DNA of 64,000 nucleotides from Tetracladium setigerum (Eukaryota; Ascomycota; Leotiomycetes; Helotiales), in NCBI GenBank assembly GCA_031472005.1, contig PZJY01000004.1, forward strand, positions 1,710,556 through 1,774,555, written 5' to 3'. Position 1 is the stretch's first letter; each line of letters begins with the position of its first letter. Positions 44,373 to 56,344 of the stretch are shown here, piece after piece. Under the pieces are notes generated by a model, which searched no databases, was not told the DNA's origin, and was given only the letters and a program-made list of their open reading frames with translations. Made by a program: the position numbers and the translations under genes.

Positions 44373-46970
44373 TCATAATTCATCTCCCTCTTCCTCCTCC
44401 TCCTCCTCATCATCTGAATCCTGGATAAACGAGGGAGGTGGTCTCAAACTCTCGCACCCCATCCCCTCCCTCTCCATCTGCGTCTCGGTCAAGAGCTGCG
44501 ACGAAGTAATCGAGTATGGCGCTGTCACCGAATCGGAGCGGTTAAGCTGGTGGTATTCATGTCCATTTCCATTTGCTGCTCCTGATCCTGCTACTGATCC
44601 TGATCTGAGGGTGGGTAGGCGGGCGGGTGTGCTTGATGGGTGGTTGGAGAGGACGGGACGAGTGGGTGATTCCCAGATGATGTCGTGAGTGGGAGGAGGT
44701 TTGCGGGGTGTTTGTGGCTGTGGCTGGGTTTGTGTTTGCGGTTGTGTGTTATCAACAGTTGTTGCCTGTGAGAGATTGTCGAGATGGTGGTTGTTATTGT
44801 TAGAGGCGGGTTTCGTGAATGGTGGAGGAAGCATTTCCTCATGACTCGACGGGATTCTTTCTTGTGATAATAGAGGGGGTGATGATGTTATAATATGACT
44901 TGGTGCAATTTGCGTGAATTGCTGCATGGTGTCGAAGAGTTGGGCGTTGGCATCTTGGGTGTCGTTCATTGTAGACACTGGCTCTTCTGGAGTAAATTCG
45001 CGAAATATTGGTGGCATGAGATTTGCCATCAAGCTGTCAATCACAGCAGGTCGTACAGGCATGTGTTTCTTTGGCGCCTCTTGGAGCCACTCATGATCTA
45101 TCAGTGTGGCAAGGGGAAGAGGATCCGCCAATTCGTAGAGTTCAATTATTTCGTAAGCATGCCACGACGAGCTTACCTTCTTGGAATTAAAGACCTTGTT
45201 ACCGAGACCAGTCTCATCTTCAATTTCGCCTGGACGTTTAGCTGGGCTGATCTCGGCCATATATTTCAGCGCGCCGACTGGCTTGGTTACATAAATCCAG
45301 AGTCGAGATACAGTAGTTGGGTATGCCCAATTCCGCACATCATGATCTCGCTTTTGACTTATAATTTCTGTGACTTGTTGTGAAGGTAGAGAGACGAAAA
45401 CATCCGAGCCGAGTGTTCTTGGTGCCATTCCTGCGTAGTGTTGTGTATGAAGCCGTTGACTCTCCGAGAATTGTGTTTTTTCTTCAAATTGAGTTTCATT
45501 CCCTTCTATATCCGTATCTTCAATCTCTTCGTCGATGTCTATGTTCGTTCCATCCACGAGTGGGGTCAAAGTTGGCGAGCCCGATAGCTGCCCGCTTTCG
45601 GCTGCTGGTAAACATGAAGCGTGTTCCATCTGTGACTTTTCCATTTCAGAACTGAGTAGTGGAGTACATAATATTCTGTCAATTTCGAATTGAGTCTCTT
45701 CTCCCAGGTCTCCATAACAGCTTTCCTGCTGATGGGACGCTTGGTCTTGATCCCCAGTTGAATGGCTATTCTCAACTTCTGCTGACTCGTAGTCTGTATA
45801 GTCTTCATCACTTTCAGCATCAGAATCCATTATCTCCACCAATCTTGAAGTGATTGATGTTGTCTGTGTGGCTGGACGCGGCGGTGGACTTTCCATCTCT
45901 TCAGGTACAATTTTCGAAGCTGGAATGTCAAATCTCACAGTCTTAGGACTGGATTTTCTAGAAGGCGACGAAGCAATTCGACTCATCTGACTGATATCTG
46001 TAGACGTGTCGAATGTGTCTTTAATTTCAAGTCTGGGTAGCTCATATGAACCATCATGAATTTTGCGTTTTGGATTGTTTGCATTGAAGTTGAGAGGGAT
46101 TGGCGTGTTGATAGAGATGCTTGTTAACAGTCCTCGACCCTCGCGCGCGATCGAGTGTATAGATAATGGAGTTGCTGGCGATTCGGAGGAGGGGATCTCT
46201 TGAGCGAGGATGCGCCTGGGAGTTTGTGGGGGGCCCATCTTCCCCGCTGTGTTTTTATCCAATTCTGGTGAGTATGCTCGCACTTTATCCTCATTAAGTC
46301 TCCTGATCGTGTTCTTGGGAAGTGGTGGGGCTTGTGATGAGCTTGGAATGTCGAATATCTTACTGTCAAAGCTCGTCTCTGCGTCGACTTCATGTTGCGG
46401 TAGTTCCTGATCTGAGACCTCTTCCTCCCGTTCTGGCTCCTCTGATACTTCTGGTACTTCTGGTACCTCTTCCTCGTCATCTGGAACAGATGTGAAGCTC
46501 CAATCTAGCTGCGTGATCGTTTGTGTATGATATCGTGGGTTATCGGATGGTTTGTCCCCCGCAGTCTTCCTTCTCTTCTTCTTCTTTTTCTCCGGTTTCT
46601 TGTCCCCCTTCTTGCTGCCTTCCAGATCCTCCTCTTCATTCGGTTCCTCTTCCACATCCCCCATTGTTCTTCGCCGCTTCCTCTTAGGTGGTGCTATCCT
46701 CACTTCTACCTCACTATCCTCTTTATCTTCAATGGGATCTTCCTCTTCCTCTCCCTCCTCCTCCTCCTCTGCCACTTCGCGTTCTCGCATCTTAACAAAA
46801 TCCATCTGCGTCAAAGTATCCTGTTGCCGAAGCGTCGGAAGCTGTCGTGATGAATGGGTGCCATATGTTTTAATTGTCTTTCGCCGCGACGGGAACTTTG
46901 CCTGGTGAAGTGGCGGTTGGCCTTTGTAGACTCGAGTTGCCGGCGCGCTGGCCTTCTTACGAGGAGGCAT
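44373..46970 (-). CDS. Large nuclear protein with possible PUA-like (EVE/ASCH-type) domain
   Basis: Single exon, 865 residues from MPPRKKASAPATRVYKG (46970); the frame is open another 74 codons upstream, but that part is not protein-like. The first 250 residues are basic and Lys/Glu-rich with runs such as KPEKKKKKRRKT (nuclear localisation likely), followed by a long acidic Ser/Thr/Pro-rich disordered region. A compact segment near residues 565-660 reads VSRLWIYVTKPVGALKYMAE, then GLGNKVFNSKKVSSSWHAYE and IIELYELADPLPLATL, resembling the PUA-like EVE/ASCH fold found in an uncharacterised ascomycete family. The tail is acidic (DSDDEEEEEEEGDEL). A nucleic-acid or modified-base binding role is inference from that fold. 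Confidence 0.7.
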   Translation of the reverse strand: MPPRKKASAPATRVYKGQPPLHQAKFPSRRKTIKTYGTHSSRQLPTLRQQDTLTQMDFVKMREREVAEEEEEGEEEEDPIEDKEDSEVEVRIAPPKRKRRRTMGDVEEEPNEEEDLEGSKKGDKKPEKKKKKRRKTAGDKPSDNPRYHTQTITQLDWSFTSVPDDEEEVPEVPEVSEEPEREEEVSDQELPQHEVDAETSFDSKIFDIPSSSQAPPLPKNTIRRLNEDKVRAYSPELDKNTAGKMGPPQTPRRILAQEIPSSESPATPLSIHSIAREGRGLLTSISINTPIPLNFNANNPKRKIHDGSYELPRLEIKDTFDTSTDISQMSRIASSPSRKSSPKTVRFDIPASKIVPEEMESPPPRPATQTTSITSRLVEIMDSDAESDEDYTDYESAEVENSHSTGDQDQASHQQESCYGDLGEETQFEIDRILCTPLLSSEMEKSQMEHASCLPAAESGQLSGSPTLTPLVDGTNIDIDEEIEDTDIEGNETQFEEKTQFSESQRLHTQHYAGMAPRTLGSDVFVSLPSQQVTEIISQKRDHDVRNWAYPTTVSRLWIYVTKPVGALKYMAEISPAKRPGEIEDETGLGNKVFNSKKVSSSWHAYEIIELYELADPLPLATLIDHEWLQEAPKKHMPVRPAVIDSLMANLMPPIFREFTPEEPVSTMNDTQDANAQLFDTMQQFTQIAPSHIITSSPPLLSQERIPSSHEEMLPPPFTKPASNNNNHHLDNLSQATTVDNTQPQTQTQPQPQTPRKPPPTHDIIWESPTRPVLSNHPSSTPARLPTLRSGSVAGSGAANGNGHEYHQLNRSDSVTAPYSITSSQLLTETQMEREGMGCESLRPPPSFIQDSDDEEEEEEEGDEL

Positions 46971-47678
46971 ATTTTGGAACCTTTTATGTTTTAGGTTTGC
47001 GATTCTGCCATTAGGTGATTTGCGGTTCGCAGTCGTGGGCGTCGTTGGTAAGTCGTTGGCAAGTCGCTGGCAAGTCATTGGCGTCACTGGCGTCACTGAC
47101 GCGAAATGGCACTTTAAGTCGACGCGTTTTGAGCCTTGGCAACATGACGCGGTCACGTGTTTCACCAACTTCGCGAATAAATCAGTTGGCACTCTGGATG
47201 AATGATTGGTATACTTTCAGTTCTCAGTAGTTGGGCATAAGAAATTTACTCTAGACAGTCTCCTCTCAATTAATTGCAGAAATCTAACCTGAACATAATC
47301 TATTGCGAGACTGGTCATCCTCGCTTCTTTACGAAACCACTAAAATAACTTCAAAATTATTGCGGACATATTGAGATACTCACGTAGTGACAAGAAGAAA
47401 ATTAAAAGGCACCGGCATGTCAATTGAATTTACTTACGGTATCCGAAATGCTACTGATTTTCTCTACAACTTGAATCTTAATCCTCTCTCAAGCAGGCAA
47501 AAAGACAATCAGACTCACATCATTCTCTCTGTCAAAAGAAGGAGAAGAAGCCAAACAGAAATCCAAAATTGCACAGTATGGTAAGGAGGTAGGTTGTCTT
47601 GTGTAATTTCCCTAGGTAGGTTTCAATAATTCAACCTCATGGTATCGATCGACACAGCCTTGTTGAATTTTCGAAAGT

Positions 47679-47706
47679 CCATCCATCCATCCATCCATCC
47701 ATCCAT
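47679..47706 (+). repeat. (CCAT)n microsatellite
   Basis: About seven perfect CCAT units. Confidence 0.9.
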
Positions 47707-49948
47707 GGATGTCCAAACCAAGAATAACACCCATTGGATTAAGCGAACTCCCAACGACCTGTGCGAATAATTCCAACGTCTCGAAACAACAACAACAAAT
47801 AATGGGAGGACTCACTCTTAGACCAATGGAAAATTGTACTCAACATACGCGATCCACGCGGCATGGCGCAAGATCTGTAAAGTTTCCATGCATTCAATCC
47901 AATGCATGCAAGGAAAAAAAGTGTATCTTTCAACTTTAAAAGGTATGGTGGTACCTAGTTTGTGTAACCGCTGCCGTGGAGCTTGGAAAATGTGTTACAG
48001 TATATGACAGATAAGGATGAAGAGAGTTTGGCATGGATGAAATAGTGGATGAATCCGATCTACAGTAACAAAACAGCATTCTGCATGATGCCTCAACTAA
48101 GACATACTTTCTTTCTTTCTTTCCCGGTTCCGACAGGGCTGATGGAAAAAGTGATGATAATGAAACGTTCTGGAGATATGCATGGACGGACTACTTACTA
48201 TAGTACTAGCCAAAACAAGGCGTGAAAGATGTGTATCACAACGTTATCTCTCAACATTTCCAAATAATGCGAGAGCAGATCTCAAAGATCTTATGCAAAG
48301 CTGAAATGGAGACAGAGGCACTTTCCTTTCACGGATCTCAACCAGACCAGCTCTCAGGAGCCGTCAACTCAACACTGGACCCCCACAGGCCTGCCATCAG
48401 AGCAAATACCGTACTTTGTAATCTCAAGTTCTCAACGATGAAGTTTCATCATTCCCGGAGTCCGGAAGAAAGGATGATCAGCAAGCATCAGCAGTCATAC
48501 AGTATTGTAAGCGATATCGCAAAAGTCAGAAGAGCAATCAATGATTACCTCGGGAGGAGGCCGAGTGCCAAAGTACGGAGTAGTGCCAGCCAGGAAAAGC
48601 TACAACATTATTTTGTTGACCAAGCAGCAAGCACACCACACCACGTTTTGAATACTCGCCCCCCACGCACGACCTCAGCCTGCCATGGCCAAACAAGAGA
48701 GAGACAACTTTATTTTCTAACTATATACTCCGTATTCCCAACTATTCCCGTGTGGATCACGTGTGGCTATCCACGCTTTCTATCGGGGCGCGGCAGGCAC
48801 TCCGGCCGGACAAACACAAGCCGCCAATGACAGGCGACGGAAAGGAGAGAGGGAGAAAGTGCGGCGCGCCAGAGTGTGAGTCTGCTTGGGTGTCGGCATT
48901 CTGCCCGCCCGCGGATGATGGGGATGCCACGGAAAAACAATGCTTGGGCTCCTTGGGGGAGGGATCCAGATGGAGGACACGAAAAGGGATCGGGTTGGTG
49001 ACCGAGCGTGGTGGAGCAGTTTGTTTTGGGTGTGAAATGATGAGGGTGGTGAAATCCATCCATCCAGATGAGGGATGGAACAAGTGCAGTACAGTCTGTA
49101 CTGTAGCTAGCTGGCCGGGGAGAGACAGGGTTGGCGGATGCGTGGTGGGGTGGATCTCGTGCAGGGGTGAGAGAGATATGGAAATGTGCAATGAATGTTG
49201 TGTAGGACTGTACTGTAGCATAATATCCGTGTGTGGTAAAGTAGGTAAAGGAGGTATGAAGTAAGAAATGAATCAACAACATCAACAAACATCAATCAAT
49301 CAATCATCGGCGGCAGCGGCATAAACTCGGGAAGATGGAAGGTCACCCTCTTATCCATCGATCGGCTTCTTATCGATGGATGGCGCTACCCCGCACTTTG
49401 TGTGTATCTCAATTCCTTAGTCCCGACGTCGTGGGTGAGTACTTACAGTAGTAAAGTACTTAACATCTGACGAAGACGCCTCAAAGTATCATTCAATGAT
49501 GGAAAGTCAAGCAGCAATTTTAATACACTTTGCCCAGTGGTAGCAAGGGTAATCTAAACAGGACAGCGATATATCTCCCTCTTTTGTTAGGTACCCTACT
49601 TGATATACCTGATTGATTATTTGATATACCAAAGCTCCCACGGCTCCACAATCCGCCGCCCTCTCTCTCTGCCCGCGCGTGTGCAACGACATTGAAACTA
49701 CAACATCTCATCCTCAAACAGTGTACAAGTACTTCTTCTCTCTACCTAAGGTATTTATGGAATACTTACTCAAAGGTACCCCATCCCGAGACTATTCCGA
49801 GACGTCAACGTCTTCCTCTTTGACATCTCTCCGTCTCTCCGTCTCCTCCGTCCAACCGTCCAGTGAGCTTCGAGCTATTTGTTGTGATTCCTAGCCCTGA
49901 GTGTAGTTTGCTCGCACACATGGATGGCCATTCGCTCATGTGCCTGTC

Positions 49949-50050
49949 CTGGCCTGGCCTGGCCTGGCAACCCCGCACATTCATTCAGGAGATCCCAAGA
50001 GCTAGCTAATAGCAAGGGAGGTATTGACTGCCTTGCCTTGCCTTGCCTTT
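49949..50050 (+). repeat. Paired pentamer repeats, CCTGG and CCTTG
   Basis: Four CCTGG units at 49949-49969 and about four CCTTG units at 50031-50050, 60 bp apart, about 0.85 kb upstream of the carrier start. Confidence 0.8.
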
Positions 50051-50888
50051 GTGTAGTACATCATAAACAACCTGATGGTCCCTTCTCTCCCTCTTCCTCT
50101 CCTCCTCTTTCTCTTCCTCATTTTCTCTTGCTTCCTTTTCCATACAATATACAAACCAAATCCCCGAACCTCTCAGCCATCACTTGATGACGCTGGCCTG
50201 CATACTCTCTCTCCTCCATTGACCAGGATCTACCACCACTATCTACCACCCCCCGTGCATCTCAGCCGAATTCGCAAAACCCACTCTGTTGCTGCCACTC
50301 TCACTCTATTCCCACCACTCCTACCGCGCCCCACGATAATTCGGGTACAGTAGCAGCCAGGGAGACAGGACAGAGAGCCGGGAAAGTGCCAGGAGAAGAA
50401 CCGTGATCGCCCTGCCTGCAGGTGAGTCCATCGTTCATACCCATACCAAGCCCGCTTGGTCTGTTTCTGTCTCCTTCCTGTCTTATCCGATACTTGCTGC
50501 CGCTGCTACTACTGCTGGCGCATTTACTCTCTCCGTCCGCGCTTTCATGTGTCAAGGGCTACGGCTACGGCTACGAGACGCGAGGCGCAGACCTCATCGT
50601 TTTCTTTCCCCTTGTCTAAATCATTCATGGCCAATCATTGCAGGCCTCGGAGCCGTGATCGTCCCCAAAATCATCCGAAGCCTGTCTCACTCATAACCAA
50701 GGCTGGCAGGCTGGCACAAATACAATTTCTATATACTCAACCTGCACCCCCTCACCAGATTGATTTCCCTTCAAAAAAAACTAACAGCTCCTTCCTCCCT
50801 TTCAGTTCCAGCTATCGAATTTCGAATTCGTTCCAACCACCTTTACCAAATCTCCACTCTACTCTCTTGAGCCTTCCTCCATCCTTCA

Positions 50889-51968
50889 ATGTCTACTACC
50901 AATTCTATCAAGCAAGCCGCCGAGGCTGCCCGTAGCAAGGGTTCCGAGGCCATGGAAACTACAAAGCGTCTCGCCGAATCGGCGAAAAGCGATACCCTCG
51001 CCGCTGCGAGAACCGACTTCCTCCACACGCCTTTCATGAGAGCTGCTCTCCCATTCATAAACGGAGGTTTGGCCGGCATGGCAGCTACCACTGTCATCCA
51101 GCCCATCGACATGATCAAGGTGCGTCTCCAGCTTGCTGGAGAAGGTGTGAAAACCGGTCCCAAGCCCTCGCCCTTGTCGGTAACGAGGGAAATCATTGCT
51201 GCTGGAAAAGTAATGGACTTGTATACCGGTCTCTCGGCTGGTCTCCTCCGACAAGCAGTATACACCACCGCAAGAATTGGATTTTTCGACACCTTCATGA
51301 AGCAACTCTCAACCAGAGCGAAAGAAAACGGAACTACACTTGGCTTTGCAGAGCGAGCTGCCGCAGGTCTCTCTGCCGGTGGTCTCGCAGCTATGATCGG
51401 AAACCCAGCCGATTTGGCCCTCATTCGCATGCAGTCAGATGGATTGAAGCCGGTTGCAGAGCGCAAGAACTACCGCTCCGTTTTCGATGCATTGAAAAGC
51501 ATCTCCAAATCTGAGGGTGTCGCGGCTCTTTGGGCTGGTGCAGCCCCAACCGTCGTGCGAGCTATGGCATTGAACTTTGGCCAACTTGCATTCTTCTCGG
51601 AAGCAAAGCAACAACTCAAAGATACATCTCTAAGCCCTCGTGCACAAACCCTCACTGCAAGCGCCGCAGCCGGATTCTTCGCCAGTTTCTTCAGTCTGCC
51701 ATTTGACTTTGTGAAGACCAGACTTCAAAAGCAATCCAAGGGACCCGACGGCAAATTGCCATACAAGAGCATGGCTGACTGCTTCCGAAAAGTCGCGAAG
51801 GAGGAGGGCATGTTGCGCTTCTACCGAGGATTCAGCACGTACTACGTGAGAATTGCACCACATGCGTAAGTTTTGATCCCGCAATAAAATCGTTGTACAG
51901 AATGCTGACCCCGCCATAGGATGGTGACACTCATTGTTGCCGATTACCTCGGCTTCATCACCAAGTGA
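50889..51968 (+). CDS. Mitochondrial 2-oxoglutarate/malate-type carrier
   Basis: Two exons: 50889-51865 and 51920-51968 (54 nt intron), 341 residues. Three carrier repeats each with the PxDxxKxR-type signature: QPIDMIKVRLQ, NPADLALIRMQ, LPFDFVKTRLQ. A Lys/Ala-rich N-terminal extension of about 45 residues precedes the first span (FMRAALPFINGGLAGMAATT). Signature residues (LIRMQSDG in repeat 2, YTGLSAGLLRQAVYTTARIG) match the oxoglutarate-malate carrier branch of SLC25. It would exchange 2-oxoglutarate and malate across the inner mitochondrial membrane, linking to the aminotransferase found in this window; the link is inference. Note the long leader and C/T-rich upstream DNA. Confidence 0.9.
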
Positions 51969-52354
51969 GTGAGTGAGACAAGAACGAAAAAACCGGACCC
52001 TAGGATTGGATATAAACGAAGTAATGGTTAGACCAGAACTGGACGCCACGGAAAGGAGTTAGACGATCGCATTGCTTGAGTTGAAATTTGATTGGGGCAT
52101 TGGATATCTTTGAAAAAGAATGTGGATGGTCGTCATCGCGTAGATGGCATTCTTGAACGATTTGCGGCGACCGCAGAGTCGCGAGCGGGTCTCACTTGAG
52201 GTTGAGTTTGTATATGTTTAGACAAACTGTTGATGAGAGTACCATATTTGGAGGAAACACGAAGAAACTCCCGTCTAGTTCTACCTCGAAAGATGTCAAA
52301 AAGAAAACCCACCACGCTATGCAATCCCGTGACCAAAGACTTTTGTTGTGCTTT
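51969..52354. other. Convergent intergenic region
   Basis: 386 bp holding the 3' flanks of the carrier and TRM7; nothing distinctive. Confidence 0.45.
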
Positions 52355-53636
52355 TCATGACACAGGAGTGGTTTTTCCATATGCACCACCCGCGGCTTTC
52401 CTCATCTCGAGAGCCCGTTTGTATGGAGGTGCAGTTGGAGGCTGCACGGGATCAAGCGTTACCCTGTCCTTGGCCAAATGATATGAAGCATCTGCATCAA
52501 ATGCTGATAGATCCCCACATGCTAAGAAGGGAGCGATCCATCTTCCTTCCTGCCGTGCGTCAGCCTCATCCTCGGGGAGAGTGAGCTCTGTAACCCCGTC
52601 AACTATCTCAGGAACGCGGTCAACTCTCATCGACCAAGCTCCAGTACTTGGATCTTGCAAGGTGGTGGGCGTAACGATTGGCTCTTGTTCCACTTTCAAC
52701 TTCACCATCTTCGCAAGTCTATCCCCCACTCCCATCGGCTCGTCAAGACTAGCCTCGAACCCGATCGGAGGACGAAAATTGAGACAGACAATGAATGCCT
52801 CCACACTACTCGCTCGACTCGACCTCGGCTTAGCGACGACGACTCTCTCGAAGAAAATCTTCAGCTGAGCGAACAGGAGGTCAACATTGCGGCCCCTAAA
52901 TATTTTGGCGACAAACTTGCCGCCGGGACGCAGGACGCACAGCGCGAGGTTGAGTGCGGCGAAGAGGAGTTGGGATTGTACGTAGATGTCTAAATCGTGT
53001 AATCCTGTCACGTCTGGCGCACCGTCGGATAAAACGAGATCAACGGGGTGGGAGGCATGTTGTGATTTTGATGATGGGTCGTAAGAGGGGTCGAGAGCGT
53101 GTAGGAGGAGAGGAACAGTTGCGGGGTGGGTGATGTCTGCGCGGAGGCAGGTGATGCCTTGGAGGGGACTCATAGGTTGAAGGTCGATAGCCACGATCCT
53201 GACATCCTTCCGAGGCTTGAGCTCCTCCTGTGAGCCATTATTATCCTCTCCATTGCCATTGCTCTGTATCTGCTCGGCTCCAGCGAGTTGAGCAGATTCT
53301 AGTCCGTGAACCTTGAGCAGTTGTTGCCGTAGCTTCTCTTCCTTGTCCTCCCATGCGCTGCGTCCGCACTTCTCGCCCTTGATCAAAACTCTTGATAGGA
53401 CTTGGCTCCAACTTCCCGGAGCAGCGCAGAGGTCAACGACTCGCGTGACATCGGCAAAGAGGTCGAATTCTGTGACGAGGAGTTAGCAATCGGTGGGTGC
53501 ACGCAGCAGTGAGACGAAGATTTTATTACCTACCTTCATCAAGTTGAAGCAATTTGTATGCGCTGCGGGCTCGCCATCCTTGTTCTTTGGCAAGCCTGTA
53601 GTAAGCGTCGCGCTTGTCCTTTGAGGATTTGCCCAT
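52355..53636 (-). CDS. TRM7: tRNA 2'-O-methyltransferase Trm7 (FtsJ/RrmJ family)
   Basis: Two exons: 53534-53636 and 52355-53469 (64 nt intron), 405 residues. Start MGKSSKDKRDAYYRLAKEQG is the family N-terminus. SAM motif VVDLCAAPGSWSQVLS. The K-D-K-E catalytic tetrad is visible: K28 in RSAYKLLQL, Asp in LVLSDGAPDVTGLHDLD, Lys in GGKFVAKIFRG, and Glu in SSVEAFIVC. Trm7 methylates ribose at positions 32 and 34 of the tRNA anticodon loop, with Trm732 or Trm734 as partners. Longer than yeast Trm7 (310 aa) owing to a Gln/Asn/Glu-rich insertion after IKGEKCGRSAWEDKE and a C-terminal extension after the core. It is divergent from MAK5. Confidence 0.95.
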
Positions 53637-53885
53637 GGCGATAATATGGTGTCAGGCAGGAGAATTTGTTGTTGTCAATGTTCTGAAGTGGTTATTGTCC
53701 CTCTGTCTGTGGTGTTGGCGAAGAAAGTGGGACAAGGCTGCTCAATGCCTTGGCACGGCTGAAAAAGTTTCCCCAGATGCAAAGAAAAAGTTTGGAGCAC
53801 CCTCCTCCGCAGCAGCAGCCCACCTCACAAGCAACAACCCGACTCCAGATTTCTAGGATTTGTTCTTCCCTCCAACCCGTTCAAA
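53637..53885. promoter_or_regulatory. Bidirectional promoter between TRM7 and MAK5
   Basis: 249 bp between divergent translation-related genes. Two direct copies of GAAAAAGTTT at 53761-53770 and 53784-53793 resemble the RRPE ribosome-biogenesis element (TGAAAAATTTT). They could coordinate both genes; this rests on similarity alone. Confidence 0.5.
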
Positions 53886-56230
53886 ATGGCGCCCGAACAG
53901 AAAAAGAGAGCAAGGCCAACGCCAAAGACAGGCCAGCAGTCAACAAAGCGACAAAAAATCGAAGTTGCGAAGAAGGATGGAGCACCGAAACGACAAGTTG
54001 CAGCAGATGCACTGCCTTGGAATGAGGTGGAAATGCCCGCCATGTTTGACGATGCAGAAGGATTTTTTGGCCTGGAAGAAGTTGAAGGTGTTGAGGTGAT
54101 AAGGGAAGGAAATATCGTCAAATTTGTGTCTGCGGTGGCTGCACCCGCAGAATTGGAGGAGGAGTTTGAGGGATTTGGAGATGATGAGGAGGAAACCGAA
54201 GAGAATGCTATCGAAGCAAAATCTGATGAGAAGGAAAAGCTTCCTGTGAAGGGATCCGCGAAAGAGTCCAAACAGTCGAAGGATCTACCGGCCGAGAAGA
54301 AGACGAAGAAGGAAAGTAAGAAGGAGAAAAAGGCGAAGAAGGACGCCGCGAAAAAGGATGCTGCGAAAAAGGAAGAGCCAGAACCAGAAACGGAGGAGGA
54401 AATGCAAGATGACTTAGCATTGAACGTATTCAAGGCATTGGAAGAAGATGCTGTAGAAGAGGAAGGAGTCGATGTATCAGCGTGGGCAGATCTTGATCTC
54501 TCCCAAAATACACTCTCAGCTCTGTCGAAACTCGGATTTGCGAAACCTACTCTAATCCAGTCGGAATCGATTCCTGAAATCCTGGCTGGACATGATGTTG
54601 TGGGGAAAGCGTCAACAGGTTCCGGAAAGACGTTGGCATTTGGTATACCTATTGTGGAGACTTGGCTCGAGACCTATGGCGAATTGGATGAAGATGAATT
54701 GAAAGCAACCAGGCCGCCCACAGCTTTGATATTATCACCCACTCGCGAACTTGCCCATCAAATAACAGAGCATATTACAGCATTATGCAAAGGACTTCCG
54801 AATGCACCTTGGGTAGCCGCTGTAACTGGAGGTCTTTCCGTTCAGAAACAGCAACGTCAATTGGCAAAAGCGGATATCATTATTGGCACTCCAGGTCGAC
54901 TATGGGAAGTTTTGAGCAGTAGCATTGAACTTACCGCTTCATTCAAGAAACTCAAGTTCTTGGTGGTGGATGAGGCGGATAGGCTTCTGACTGACGGTCA
55001 TTTCAAAGAAGCAGAAGAAATCATCGGTGCCTTGGATCGTGAGGTTGATCCGGATGAGGATGAGCCCACACTTTCTCCTCGCCAAACTCTAGTCTTCTCG
55101 GCAACCTTTCACAAAGGGCTACAGCAGAAGCTTTCGGGCAAGAAGAAGGGAAGCTCGATGGATAATAATGAGTCGGTTGAATATCTCATTCAGAAACTCA
55201 ACTTCCGCGAAGATAAGCCAAAGTTTATTGATGTCAACCCTGTCTCTCAGATGGCAGACAGGTTGAAGGAAGGAATGGTAGAATGCTCGGGTACTGAGAA
55301 GGTAAATTTCAAGTCTTTGTCTCTACAAATATATCGTTTACTAACATTTTAAAGGATCTGTATCTGTACTCTTTGCTCATGTACCACCCAAACCAACGCA
55401 CCTTGATATTCACCAACTCCATCCACTCCGTCCGCCGCCTGACTCCTCTCCTCCAAAATCTCAACCTCTCCGCCCACGCTCTTCATTCTCAAATGGCTCA
55501 AAAAGCCCGTATGCGTTCTATCGAGCGTTTCTCCGCCCCGAAAGCAACAGGAGGAATTCTTGTTGCCACTGATGTTGCAGCACGCGGTCTCGATATTAGT
55601 GGTGTCCAACTAGTCATCCACTACCATCTCCCCCGTACAGCAGACATGTACGTTCATCGTTCCGGTCGAACGGCTCGAGCCGAAGCTTCCGGAACCAGCA
55701 TCTTAATATGTGCACCTGAAGAAGTGGTTGGCATGCGTCGACTTGTAGCTAAAGTGCATGCCCAAAACGCCGCTGAAGCCGGCGGGAATAAGTCGAAGTA
55801 TTATATTCGCTCGTTGGATATCGATCGTAAGGTCGTAGCCAGGATCAAGCCGCGTGTCACGCTGGCGAAGACGATTGCGGATAGCTTGTTAGCCAAGGAG
55901 AAGAAGGGACATGATGACGATTGGATCAAGAATGCAGCTGAGGAGCTGGGTGTGGATTATGATAGTGAGGAATTCCAGGCAGCTGGTGGTGATAGGAAGG
56001 GTAGAGGAACAGGAAGGAAGTTGAAGGAAAAGGAGTCGCGAAATATGTCGAAAGGGGATATAAATGCTCTAAGAGCTGAGTTGAAGGGGCTCCTCAGTCA
56101 AAGGGTCAATGTTGGTGTTAGTGAGAGGTATTTGACTTCAGGGACTGTGGATATCAATGAGTTGCTAAAGGGCACGCAAGGCGAATTCCTGGGGAAAGTT
56201 ACTGGAATTGGGATGGAGGATGAATATTAG
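53886..56230 (+). CDS. MAK5: DEAD-box RNA helicase Mak5 (60S ribosome biogenesis)
   Basis: Two exons: 53886-55301 and 55355-56230 (53 nt intron), 763 residues. N-terminal LPWNEVEMPAMFDDAEGFFG is the Mak5 hallmark. A long Lys/Glu charged region (about 110-185) precedes the helicase core: Q motif FAKPTLIQSESIP, motif I ASTGSGKT (about 242-249), PTRELAHQ, motif II DEAD (about 362-365), SAT, then TLIFTNSIHSVRRL, TDVAARGLDISGV, and motif VI HRSGRTARA. Nucleolar ATPase needed for 60S subunit assembly. The C-terminus is Lys-rich. Regulation may be shared with TRM7 through the intergenic A-rich repeats. Confidence 0.96.
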
Positions 56231-56344
56231 ATAGCCGTCTGAAAATACTTCTGTCAAGAGAGAAGTCGAAATGAAAGCGAAATCTAGCCACTATTCCGCA
56301 TTACGAGACTTTTGATCATTTATATTCTTCGAACTCGACAGTTA

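Larger units (their letters stand above)
46971..50888. other. 3.9 kb gene-poor region upstream of a mitochondrial carrier
   Basis: Longest stretch without a supported gene. Holds the nuclear-protein promoter and, at the right end, a C/T-rich leader before the carrier ATG. Repeats: CCAT (47679-47706), CCTGG (49949-49969), CCTTG (50031-50050), and short TTTC runs near 48108. Open frames at 48222-48830 and 48752-49264 overlap equally long frames on the other strand with no recognisable domain. I could not find a gene, but a lineage-specific or non-coding transcript is not excluded. Confidence 0.45.

Noticed and set aside
48222..49288. Long overlapping frames on both strands (up to 202 codons)
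   Set aside because: Two or three frames are open at once on both strands, which reflects GC content, and none shows a domain.
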